A DNA stretch of 5,709 bases from an uncultured Verrucomicrobiota bacterium (GCA_946482165.1 CAMLQS010000332.1:1-5709), one strand, 5' to 3'; counted from the first letter of the stretch, positions 1 through 5,709 are shown. Translations and numbers: made by a program. Notes: a model not told the origin generated them from the letters alone.

Positions 1-592
1 TCTGGCTCGCGAGATACTCCGCGTGCGTCATCCGCTTGTTTGCGAGCTCGCGCTCCTTTGCCGCGCGCGCCTCCGCTTCGCGTTGTTTTTTGATCTCTCT
101 GTCGGTCTTCGCCTTTTCCTTCTGGATCGTTCGCTTGATCTGGCGGGCAAAGTTCGGAACTGGCGTAGGCGCAGGCTCGATCTCGGCCTTGGTCGGTTCG
201 GCGGGGACGGGCGCCACTTTCGTCACAGGCGTAGGCGGGGGCTCCGGAGGTGCGACAGGCGCGACTGGTTCCGGTTCGGGCGCAGGCAGCGTCATAATCG
301 GCACCTCTCCCGGACTCGTGAATTCAATCTCCCCGCTCTCGGCCTGGCCCGCCTCGCTGCCGGAGGGCGCTTCGGTGGCCATGAAGTCGTCGCCTTCGCC
401 GCGAACCAGCTCGAAGATCTTCGGTTTCTCCTCGACTCGGTCGTGCACCGCCAGGGTGAGGAAGACCACCAAGCCAAACACGAATCCGTGCACCGAGGCC
501 GACACCCAAAACGCGCCGCCAAAACGCCGGCCCTCGTTCGGGTCTGCGGCGCTGCTTGGGCCGTAGCTGGCGGGCTTGGCGTAGGTGGACAT
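1..592 (-). CDS. tonB: TonB/TolA-like energy transducer, N-terminal 197 codons (C-terminus beyond left edge)
   Basis: Inner-membrane-anchored protein that would carry proton-motive energy from the ExbB/ExbD motor across the periplasm to outer-membrane partners. Seen by hand translation: a short cytoplasmic N-terminus (residues 1-27), one transmembrane helix at about 28-49 carrying S31 and H35 (SASVH), which is the SxxxH motif that TonB and TolA anchors use to engage their motor, an acidic stretch (51-93), a proline-rich linker (about 94-146), and a highly charged Lys/Arg/Glu helix (about 150-188). The C-terminal domain that would separate TonB from TolA lies outside the window. The proline linker is TonB-like and the charged helix TolA-like; adjacency to exbB and exbD fits either. 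The ATG at 592 is the only ATG ahead of the membrane helix; no clear Shine-Dalgarno precedes it. It follows exbD by 57 bases, probably in the same operon. Confidence 0.85.
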   Translation of the reverse strand, partial: MSTYAKPASYGPSSAADPNEGRRFGGAFWVSASVHGFVFGLVVFLTLAVHDRVEEKPKIFELVRGEGDDFMATEAPSGSEAGQAESGEIEFTSPGEVPIMTLPAPEPEPVAPVAPPEPPPTPVTKVAPVPAEPTKAEIEPAPTPVPNFARQIKRTIQKEKAKTDREIKKQREAEARAAKERELANKRMTHAEYLASQ

Positions 593-649
593 CGACAGGT
601 GGCTGAACGGAAGACCGGACGTGGCGCGGGATAGTTCCCTGGGATTGCC

Positions 650-1096
650 TCAGGAGGCGGCCTGAGTGTCGAAGCTCACGCGGCCGAGACCGGCCTTCTT
701 GAGCTCGTCCATGAGGGTCACGATCTTTTGGTAGGGCACGTTTGCGTCGGCGCGGATGCGGATAACCGGCTGATCCTTGCCCGGCGCGGACACGGCGAGT
801 GCCTTCAGACGGCCCGGCAGATCGCGGGCCGAGAGAGGACGGTTGCCGTCGGCGTCGATCATGTAGGTGCCGTCGGTTTTCACGGTGACGGCGACGAACT
901 TGGTGTCCTTGTCCGGCGTATTTTGCGGGCTGATCGATTCCACGGGCAGGTTCACCGGCATGGTTTGCTCCTGGTTGATCAGCGGCGTGGCGATCATGAA
1001 GATGATCAGCAGCACGAAGGCCAGATCGAGCAGGTTGGTCACGTTGAGCTCGGAGAGCGCGTGCATCTGGCGGTTCCGACGAAAAGTGCGGGCCAT
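650..1096 (-). CDS. exbD: ExbD/TolR-family biopolymer transport protein
   Basis: Small single-pass subunit of the ExbB/ExbD (TolQ/TolR) proton-driven motor. The 148-residue length is normal for ExbD. A short basic cytoplasmic N-terminus (residues 1-16) leads into 'LNVTNLLDLAFVLLIIFM' (17-34). D24 there matches the essential membrane aspartate of the family (D25 in E. coli ExbD, D23 in TolR). The rest is a periplasmic domain ending in the usual pattern: strand 'PVIRIRADANVPYQKI', a helix 'VTLMDELKKAG', then a final strand. N21 stands where many homologues have proline (NVTPLVD). The ATG at 1096 gives the standard N-terminus; only a weak purine run (AAGAGACGA) lies upstream. It sits 51 bases after exbB and 57 before the tonB-like gene. 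ExbD versus TolR cannot be settled from this sequence alone. Confidence 0.94.
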   Translation of the reverse strand: MARTFRRNRQMHALSELNVTNLLDLAFVLLIIFMIATPLINQEQTMPVNLPVESISPQNTPDKDTKFVAVTVKTDGTYMIDADGNRPLSARDLPGRLKALAVSAPGKDQPVIRIRADANVPYQKIVTLMDELKKAGLGRVSFDTQAAS

Positions 1097-1147
1097 GATC
1101 GTATTCGTCTCTTGGTTACGCGGAACTCGGGAGCGCGGCGGGACGCA

Positions 1148-1843
1148 TCACTTGGACTCGAGCTCGAGGCGGTCGGCGAGGGCCGAGGCGTAGTTTTCAA
1201 GCTCGGTGGCGAGCTGACGGGTCTTGGTGAGAAGGACGTTGTAGCCGAAGACGGAGGGAATCGCGACCACCAGGCCGGCGATGGTCGTCATGAGCGCGGC
1301 CGACACGCCGGGGGCGAGAGTCTGGAGGCCGGCCTGCGCCTGGTGCGAGATGGCGGTGAACACCTCCATCACGCCCCAGACGGTGCCAAAGAGGCCGAGG
1401 AAAGGGGCGCCAGATACGATGGAGGCCAGGAAGATCATGCTGCTTTCATAGCGCAGCGTCTGGCGGGCGATGGCGCGCTGGATGCCGTTCTCCGCGTGTT
1501 CCAGCCGCGCGCGGCCGGAGTCGATGCCCTTTTCCTGGAGGATGGAGGCGGCGCGCCAATAAGCCTCGACCGCGTCGGCATAGACGTCGGCGTAAGGTAT
1601 CGAGCGGCGCGTGCGAAAGGATTCCGGAAGATCAAGGAGCGTGCGCTCGTCGCGCAGCCGTTGCTCGAAGGCGAGATTCAGCACGCGGAGGCGTTTTAGT
1701 TCGGCGAATTTTCCAAACATCACCGTCCACGCCACGATGCTAAAAATCGCGAGCCCCACGGTGATCGCCTGACCGACGATGTCGGTCGTGGTGAACACCT
1801 GGATCAGGTTGACGGTGGCGAAAACAGGCAGTGCGGCGGGCAT
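1148..1843 (-). CDS. exbB: MotA/TolQ/ExbB proton channel family protein
   Basis: Polytopic subunit forming the pentameric scaffold of the proton-driven motor. With the ATG at 1843 the protein has 231 residues, typical of ExbB/TolQ. The first membrane helix is about 24-44, a charged cytoplasmic region about 45-130 follows, and two long C-terminal helices (about 134-163 and 178-205) carry the family signatures 'GAPFLGLFGTVWGVMEVF' and 'LAPGVSAALMTTIAGLVVAIPS'. T154 and the T186/T187 pair match conserved polar channel-facing threonines. In the second signature the usual glutamate of GIxEAL (E176 in E. coli ExbB) is alanine, A182. The frame stays open upstream to a TTG at 1987, but those 48 codons are Cys/Arg-rich and unlike the family N-terminus, so ATG 1843 is preferred. 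No clear Shine-Dalgarno. A 145-base gap separates it from menA; exbD follows after 51 bases. Confidence 0.93.
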   Translation of the reverse strand: MPAALPVFATVNLIQVFTTTDIVGQAITVGLAIFSIVAWTVMFGKFAELKRLRVLNLAFEQRLRDERTLLDLPESFRTRRSIPYADVYADAVEAYWRAASILQEKGIDSGRARLEHAENGIQRAIARQTLRYESSMIFLASIVSGAPFLGLFGTVWGVMEVFTAISHQAQAGLQTLAPGVSAALMTTIAGLVVAIPSVFGYNVLLTKTRQLATELENYASALADRLELESK

Positions 1844-1988
1844 GGTCCGAGGAAGGCAAACAGGATAAAATCGTTCGACACGAAGCCGCCTCGCGCCCGC
1901 GCCTTCAATGTAAAACCCCGCGTCTTTCCCCGGAAGTTGCTCACAAATCCAACAAGCTGCCTTCGCGCCACCGCGGACGGCCGCCAAA

Positions 1989-2909
1989 TCAGCGCCAGGC
2001 GATGGCCCCGGCCATCAGCAGACCGTAAATCGCGAGCCAGCGTCCGGTCGCCCCCAGCAAAGCGATGCAGTCGGCGGGGGTTTTCGCCGCGGCCAGGCGG
2101 TTGCCTTGACGCATGCCGACCGCCGCCGCCGTGAACACCAACACGATCGTCGCCAGCCCGGAGGCCGCGCCGAGCATGACCAAGCCAAGCGGCGCGGTCA
2201 CCGCCACCGCGTGCGCGATCGCAAACTGCGTGCGCCCGTAGCTGCGTCCCCAGCGCACGAGCAGGGTGCGTTTCCCCGCCTTGGCGTCCGTTTCGACGTC
2301 CCGGTAGTTGTTCGCCACCAAAATATTCGTCGCAAGCGCTCCCATCGCCGCTCCGGCCACAAGGGACGCCGCCGTCAGTTGTCCGGTTTGGACATAGGCG
2401 GTCGCTCCCGTGGCGACCAATCCGAAGAAGAGGAAAACGAAGAGGTCGCCCAAGCCGTGGTAGGCCAGCGGAAAGGGACCGCCCGTGTAGGCAATCCCGC
2501 AGGCGATGCTAGCCACGCCGATCACCAGAAGCGGCCAGCCCCCGTAACTCAACAGGGGCAGGCCCAGGAGAAACGCGGCGGCGAATACGGCGATCATCGC
2601 CGCACGCATCGTCGCGGGCGCGATCAGTCCGCTCGCGACGGCTCGTCGCGGCCCGACCCGCTCGGCCGTGTCGGCGCCCTTCAGGTAGTCGTAATAGTCG
2701 TTCGCGAAATTCGTGCCGATCTGAACCAACAGGGCAAAGCCAAGGCAACTCGCCGCCGCGCCCCACTTGGCTTCCCCTGAGCGCCAGGCCAGCGCCGTGC
2801 CTGCGAGGACGGGCGCAAGCGCCGCCGGAAGGGTGCGGGGGCGCATCGCTTCCACCCACACCGGCGCCCCTGCCCTGCGATCCGCTTCGGGGGAAATTTC
2901 TCCACTCAT
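1989..2909 (-). CDS. menA: 1,4-dihydroxy-2-naphthoate polyprenyltransferase (MenA, UbiA superfamily)
   Basis: Integral membrane prenyltransferase that joins a polyprenyl diphosphate to 1,4-dihydroxy-2-naphthoate, giving demethylmenaquinone, the membrane step of menaquinone synthesis. At 306 residues it is the usual length. Both Mg-diphosphate-binding motifs are visible: 'NDYYDYLKGAD' (residues 70-80, with N70, D71, D74, D80) followed by 'GPRRAVASGLI', and 'NNYRDVETDAKAGKRTL' (200-216, with D204 and D208). These wordings are characteristic of MenA rather than UbiA or chlorophyll/haem prenyltransferases. About eight to nine hydrophobic segments are spread along it. The ATG at 2909 is chosen because the 'WVEAMRPRTLPAALAPVL' opening follows closely and a GGGAAG lies 9 bases upstream; an in-frame ATG at 2939 would overlap the preceding gene. 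It begins 4 bases after the stop of the upstream membrane-protein gene, implying co-translation. Confidence 0.95.
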   Translation of the reverse strand: MSGEISPEADRRAGAPVWVEAMRPRTLPAALAPVLAGTALAWRSGEAKWGAAASCLGFALLVQIGTNFANDYYDYLKGADTAERVGPRRAVASGLIAPATMRAAMIAVFAAAFLLGLPLLSYGGWPLLVIGVASIACGIAYTGGPFPLAYHGLGDLFVFLFFGLVATGATAYVQTGQLTAASLVAGAAMGALATNILVANNYRDVETDAKAGKRTLLVRWGRSYGRTQFAIAHAVAVTAPLGLVMLGAASGLATIVLVFTAAAVGMRQGNRLAAAKTPADCIALLGATGRWLAIYGLLMAGAIAWR

Positions 2910-2913
2910 CGGC

Positions 2914-3627
2914 TCACGCTTCCCGGCGCGAACCTTCATCCTCGGATGCGTCGGCCTCTTCCTTCTCGGTCCAGGCCCCGCGAGGCACGATCTTAAGCCG
3001 CTTGTCGAGCGACGCGGAAAGACGTTTCTGGAAGAGCACCGACAAAACAACGGGGACCCATGTCACCACCGCCATCACCAAGAACGGGTGCGGCTCCTGC
3101 GTCGAGTGCAGCAACAATCCAAGCGACAGAACGAGCGCGCCCTGCACGAAGAGCACCGCGCCCGGACCGGGCAGCATCGGCGACAAGGCCCAACAGCCGA
3201 TCATCGCCAGGAATCCGACCAAGGGGCCGCCGACGCCAAACGCGATGCCCTGCAGAAAGAAGATCGGAGCAAAAAGGCTGAAGCGTCCTTCGAGGCGCAC
3301 CATCTGGATGAAAACCGCCACGCCCAGAATCGCCGCCTGCAGGGAAACCGTCGGCGTATGAGCCAATGTCGTATCGGCCGGCGGCGTGATCGCCAACGCC
3401 ATCACGCCGTAGGCGCCCACACCGCCTCGGAAAAAATCAACCCAGTTGCGGGACTTCGTCGCCTCCGTCGCCAACTTTACTCCGCGCTCGTAAGGATCGC
3501 GCTCGACCTTCGCCGCGTTGATGCGCCGAGGAGGCTTGGCCGTCACCCGCCGGCCGTGGCGAAGCCACCCACGGGGGAACCACAGAAGCAGAAGGGCAAA
3601 GACCAGAAAGGAATAGTTGATCGACAC
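2914..3627 (-). CDS. Polytopic inner-membrane protein of unknown function, coupled to menA
   Basis: Not recognised as a named family. With the GTG at 3627 it has 237 residues. Hydrophobic segments visible: 5-22 ('YSFLVFALLLLWFPRGWL'), about 68-82, 94-111, a long one at 118-148 that may be two helices, 157-174 and 181-199, so roughly six to seven membrane passes. A basic, charged loop (about 23-65) follows the first helix, and the tail (200-237) is first basic, then very acidic (EKEEADASEDEG), probably cytoplasmic. No catalytic, metal-binding or transporter motif is evident. The GTG start is inferred: it directly precedes the first helix and no ATG, TTG or CTG lies between it and that helix, while the frame's longer upstream extension runs deep into msrB and is Arg/Pro-rich. 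Its stop is 4 bases before the menA ATG, suggesting co-expression with menaquinone synthesis; a functional link is only inference. Confidence 0.75.
   Translation of the reverse strand: MSINYSFLVFALLLLWFPRGWLRHGRRVTAKPPRRINAAKVERDPYERGVKLATEATKSRNWVDFFRGGVGAYGVMALAITPPADTTLAHTPTVSLQAAILGVAVFIQMVRLEGRFSLFAPIFFLQGIAFGVGGPLVGFLAMIGCWALSPMLPGPGAVLFVQGALVLSLGLLLHSTQEPHPFLVMAVVTWVPVVLSVLFQKRLSASLDKRLKIVPRGAWTEKEEADASEDEGSRREA
2919..2924 (-). promoter_or_regulatory. Candidate ribosome binding site for menA
   Basis: On the minus strand GGGAAG lies 9 bases before the menA ATG at 2909, inside the last codons of the upstream gene. It is the clearest Shine-Dalgarno-like purine run ahead of any start in the window, supports ATG 2909 over the upstream in-frame ATG at 2939, and fits translational coupling with the preceding gene. 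Confidence 0.4.
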
Positions 3628-3649
3628 GGCGTCCGGAGGGCGTGGGTAA

Positions 3650-3685
3650 GGCGGAGAACGAGACGTCGTTATGTCGCGCTCCGCC
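3650..3685. other. Nested stem-loop in the msrB-downstream gap
   Basis: In the 110-base gap between msrB and the unknown membrane-protein gene, GGCGGAG (3650-3656) can pair with CTCCGCC (3679-3685). Directly inside it AACGA (3657-3661) can pair with TCGTT (3666-3670) around a GACG loop, leaving an 8-base bulge at 3671-3678. No T-run follows on the minus strand, so this is not a standard intrinsic terminator. It could be an RNA processing or attenuation element, or chance in GC-rich DNA. Confidence 0.3.
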
Positions 3686-3737
3686 GTCCGCTGTAAAGCG
3701 TGCTCGCGGTCCCCGCCCCAACTCCATGGCCGCCAAT

Positions 3738-4235
3738 TCAGGCCGTCCCGTGTTTTTTCGTCCACTCCTCGTATGCTGCGCGCGGCACGAAACGCAGCGC
3801 CGCCGAGTTGATGCAGAAACGCAGCCCGGACGGCCGCGGCCCGTCCTCGAACACATGACCCAAGTGCCCGCCATCCACCGAGCAATGCACTTCCACACGC
3901 CGCATCCCATGGCCCTCGTCCACCTGCGCGCCGACGAATTTCGGCTCGATGGGCCGGGTAAAACTCGGCCACCCCGTCCCGCTTTCAAACTTGTCCCGGG
4001 CGTCGAACAGCGGCGTGTCGCTGCCTACCGAGAAATACACCCCGTCTTCGTGGTGGTCCCAATATTCGTTTTGGAAAGGCGGCTCGGTGCCTTGGCGGCG
4101 CGTCACGCGATACTGTTCCGGCGTAAGCATCGCCCGCCACTCGGCGTCGGTGCGCTGCACCGGCCGGCCGGCCATGTCGATGATCACGTGAGAAGGCAGC
4201 CCGCAGGCCGATTTTTCCGAGGAGAGGTTTTCCAT
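3738..4235 (-). CDS. msrB: Peptide-methionine (R)-S-oxide reductase (MsrB), apparently zinc-free type
   Basis: Repairs the R-epimer of methionine sulfoxide in proteins; re-reduction normally comes from thioredoxin. The 165 residues cover a full MsrB domain: 'LTPEQYRVTRRQGTEPPF' (37-54), 'SGTGWPSFTRPI' (85-96), 'GHLGHVFEDGPRPSGLRF' (123-140) and the catalytic cysteine C141 in 'RFCINSAALRF'. In zinc-binding MsrBs two CxxC pairs hold the metal. Here the first pair is Ser/Ser (S69, S72 in 'YFSVGSDTPLF') and the second is Cys/Asp (C118, D121 in 'HCSVDGGHLGH'), so zinc binding is unlikely. The resolving cysteine often found in SGCGWPSF is T87. No secretion signal is evident, so it is probably cytoplasmic. 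ATG 4235 is the first start; M21 is an alternative just ahead of the domain, and neither has a clear Shine-Dalgarno. It is divergent from oppA and 110 bases ahead of the next minus-strand gene. Confidence 0.95.
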   Translation of the reverse strand: MENLSSEKSACGLPSHVIIDMAGRPVQRTDAEWRAMLTPEQYRVTRRQGTEPPFQNEYWDHHEDGVYFSVGSDTPLFDARDKFESGTGWPSFTRPIEPKFVGAQVDEGHGMRRVEVHCSVDGGHLGHVFEDGPRPSGLRFCINSAALRFVPRAAYEEWTKKHGTA

Positions 4236-4371
4236 TTTCGCGGATTAGGGTGTGTCTGGTAACTAAGGCTCGTGATGCATTGCGCGCAAACCCGACGAGA
4301 AGTCCCAAAGGTTTACGTCCTCGCATGCCGCCGCTTGCGCTTGGCCCGGGCTTGGCTGCAATCGAATCATC
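4236..4371. promoter_or_regulatory. Divergent intergenic region between msrB and oppA
   Basis: The only head-to-head gap in the window, so promoters for msrB (leftward) and oppA (rightward) should lie here. No convincing -35/-10 pair could be picked by eye. It holds a perfect 10-bp palindrome, TTGCGCGCAA (4280-4289), overlapping an ATGCAT (4275-4280), and a direct repeat CTTGGC (4340-4345 and 4351-4356) flanking the core of a GCCCGGGC palindrome (4344-4351). These are candidate operator sites only; neither start codon has a recognisable Shine-Dalgarno. Confidence 0.5.
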
Positions 4372-5709
4372 ATGCGTATGCTTTCCCGCGCCCGTGTCGT
4401 TTCCCGTCCCGTCCTCTCCACCTTCGCCCGGCTCGTCCTTCCCCTCGCCTGCGTCCTTCTCTTCCTCCCCGCCTGTTCCAAATCATCGGACCCCGTTCCG
4501 GCTTCCCCGGGCGACCAAAGTGCGACAGCCCCGAAAATTCTCCGCGTCGGCAACGGCTCCGAGCCTCAGGACATTGATCCGCACGCGGTGACCGGAGTGC
4601 CCGAGCACCATCTCATCATCTCGCTTCTCGAGGGTCTCGTCACCGACCACCCCTCCGGCGTGGGCGTCTCCCCCGGCGTCGCGGAGAAATGGGAAACCTC
4701 CTCCGACGGCCTGACCTGGACCTTTCACCTTCGCCCCGGCGCCAAGTGGTCCAACGGCGACCCCGTGACAGCCCGAGACTTCGTCGGCTCATTCCGCCGC
4801 ATCCTCACCCCCGCAATCGGCTCCCAGTATGCCGAATTCCTCTACAACGTCGTCGGTGCGCTGGAGTTCAACAAAGGCAAGCTCGACGACTTCGCGAAGA
4901 CAGGCTTCTCCGCACCCGACGACCGCACCCTCGTCCTCAGGCTCAAAGCCCCCGTCCCATATCTCCTCGAATCGCTCAAGCACTACGCCTGGTTTCCCGT
5001 CCACCTCGCCACCGTCGAAAAATTCGGCGGGCTTGATCGCAAAGGCACCGGCTGGACTCGCGCCGGCAATTTCGTCGGCAACGGCCCCTTCGTGTTGAAA
5101 CAGTGGCTCCCCAACCAAAAGATCGTCGTCGAAAAATCCCCCACCTATTGGGACGCCGCGGCGGTGAAGCTCGACCGCATCGAGTTCTTCGCCATCGACA
5201 GCGAAGACGCCGAGGAGCGCATGTTCCGCTCCGGCCAGTTGCACGTCACCAACACCATTCCCCTCTCCAAGATCGAGACCTACAAGAAAGAGCAACCCGG
5301 CCTCCTCCGTATCGATCCGAACTACGGCACCTACTTCTACCGGTTCAACGTCACGCGGCCGCCGCTGAACGATGTCCGCGTCCGCCGAGCTCTCGCTCTC
5401 GCCATCGACCGCGAGGCCATCATCAAGCGAGTCGCCCGCGGCGAGCAGGAATCCGCCTACAATTACACCCCGCCCTCCCCCACCTATGTCGCGCGGGCCA
5501 AATTGAACGAAGGCGCCGCCACCTACGAATCCGCGGTGGCGGAGGCCCGCCGCCTTCTCGCCGAAGCCGGTTTCCCCGAAGGCAAAGGCCTGCGTCGACT
5601 CGAACTCCTCTACAACACCATGGAGGGCCACAAGCAGATCGCCGAGGCCATCCAAGCCATGTGGAAACAAAACCTCGGCATCGACGTGGTCCTCCGCAAC
5701 GAGGAGTGG
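4372..5709 (+). CDS. oppA: Oligopeptide ABC transporter substrate-binding lipoprotein (OppA-like), first 446 codons
   Basis: Extracytoplasmic peptide-binding protein (SBP_bac_5 family) that would deliver oligopeptides to an ABC importer. Seen by hand translation: a basic N-terminus and hydrophobic segment (about 20-34) ending in lipobox LPAC with C35, so it is predicted to be a lipoprotein processed by signal peptidase II; a Ser/Pro-rich linker follows to about 54. Family landmarks follow in order: 'VAEKWETSSDGLTWTFHLRP' (103-122), 'WSNGDPVTARDFVGSF' (126-141), 'GNGPFVLKQWLPNQKIVVEK' (236-255), 'SPTYWD', 'PPLNDVRVRRALALAIDRE' (330-348) and 'YNYTPPSP' (363-370). The stretch at 391-446 (EARRLLAEAGF to NEEW) closely matches remembered E. 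coli OppA. About 100-120 C-terminal residues lie beyond the edge, including the region of the ligand-contacting aspartate (D419 in E. coli). ATG 4372 and ATG 4378 are both possible starts. E. coli OppA is soluble periplasmic; this one appears lipid-anchored. Confidence 0.94.
   Translation, partial: MRMLSRARVVSRPVLSTFARLVLPLACVLLFLPACSKSSDPVPASPGDQSATAPKILRVGNGSEPQDIDPHAVTGVPEHHLIISLLEGLVTDHPSGVGVSPGVAEKWETSSDGLTWTFHLRPGAKWSNGDPVTARDFVGSFRRILTPAIGSQYAEFLYNVVGALEFNKGKLDDFAKTGFSAPDDRTLVLRLKAPVPYLLESLKHYAWFPVHLATVEKFGGLDRKGTGWTRAGNFVGNGPFVLKQWLPNQKIVVEKSPTYWDAAAVKLDRIEFFAIDSEDAEERMFRSGQLHVTNTIPLSKIETYKKEQPGLLRIDPNYGTYFYRFNVTRPPLNDVRVRRALALAIDREAIIKRVARGEQESAYNYTPPSPTYVARAKLNEGAATYESAVAEARRLLAEAGFPEGKGLRRLELLYNTMEGHKQIAEAIQAMWKQNLGIDVVLRNEEW

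Noticed and set aside
23..634. Plus-strand open frames over the tonB-like gene
   Set aside because: Arg- or Ser/Gly-rich products antisense to the transducer, whose minus-strand frame shows an SxxxH anchor and proline linker.
728..1699. Long plus-strand open frame (323 codons) across exbD and exbB
   Set aside because: It lies antisense to two genes with clear family motifs; its His/Gly/Arg/Asp-rich product has no recognisable domain and fits the mirror of GC-rich codons.
1965..1988. Possible terminator just after menA
   Set aside because: Only a 4-bp GCGG/CCGC stem with no T-run follows the stop; too weak to call.
2910..3050. Upstream extension of menA to 3050
   Set aside because: It overlaps the end of the preceding gene and adds a Cys/Arg-rich leader not found in MenA; ATG 2909 has the better ribosome-binding site and normal length.
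2106..3696. Plus-strand open frames at 2106-2780 and 2767-3696
   Set aside because: Antisense to menA and the unknown membrane protein; Arg/His/Gln-rich, low-complexity products with no motif.
3628..3972. Upstream extension of the unknown membrane protein to 3972
   Set aside because: It would overlap msrB by more than 230 bases with an Arg/Gly/Pro-rich segment; GTG 3627 sits directly before the first membrane helix.
4263..4591. Small open frames on both strands around the oppA start
   Set aside because: They overlap the oppA signal peptide or the promoter gap in other frames, with Ser/Pro/Arg-rich products and no supporting motif.
4789..5670. Minus-strand open frame (293 codons) across oppA
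   Set aside because: Antisense shadow of a well-supported oppA. Its Gly/Val/Glu/Phe-rich product follows from the complement of the CTC/GTC/GCC/TTC-rich codons of oppA.

Overview
The window reads as ordinary, gene-dense chromosome from a high-GC, Gram-negative, menaquinone-using bacterium. The best guess is Verrucomicrobiota, family Opitutaceae. That guess rests on remembered resemblance of the TonB-like protein's N-terminal half (SxxxH anchor, a 'FELVRGEGD' stretch, proline-rich linker, charged helix) to Opitutaceae energy transducers. It is inference; no search was run. There is no tRNA, rRNA, CRISPR array, insertion sequence or phage gene in view.

Six genes lie on the minus strand, from right to left: msrB (methionine-R-sulfoxide reductase), an unrecognised polytopic membrane protein, menA (demethylmenaquinone-forming prenyltransferase), exbB/tolQ, exbD/tolR, and the N-terminal 197 codons of a tonB/tolA-like energy transducer that runs off the left edge. 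One gene, an oppA-type peptide-binding lipoprotein, is on the plus strand and runs off the right edge. The only divergent promoter region is the 136-bp gap between msrB and oppA (4236..4371).

Functionally there are three blocks. The exbB-exbD-tonB cluster forms a proton-motive-force-driven motor that energises outer-membrane transport or envelope integrity. MenA makes the membrane quinone precursor, and its gene starts 4 bases after the unknown membrane-protein gene ends. MsrB repairs oxidised methionine, and the divergent OppA captures peptides for an ABC importer whose other subunits are not in view. All minus-strand genes could share a transcript, but the 110-bp gap after msrB and the 145-bp gap before exbB leave room for separate promoters.

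No clearly new system was found. The points most worth a second look are an ExbB lacking the glutamate of the usual GIxEAL motif, an MsrB lacking three of four zinc cysteines and the usual SGCGW resolving cysteine, the unknown protein coupled to menA, and an exbD stop codon followed by an open in-frame path into tonB. Both edge-truncated genes were translated by hand from the raw sequence.
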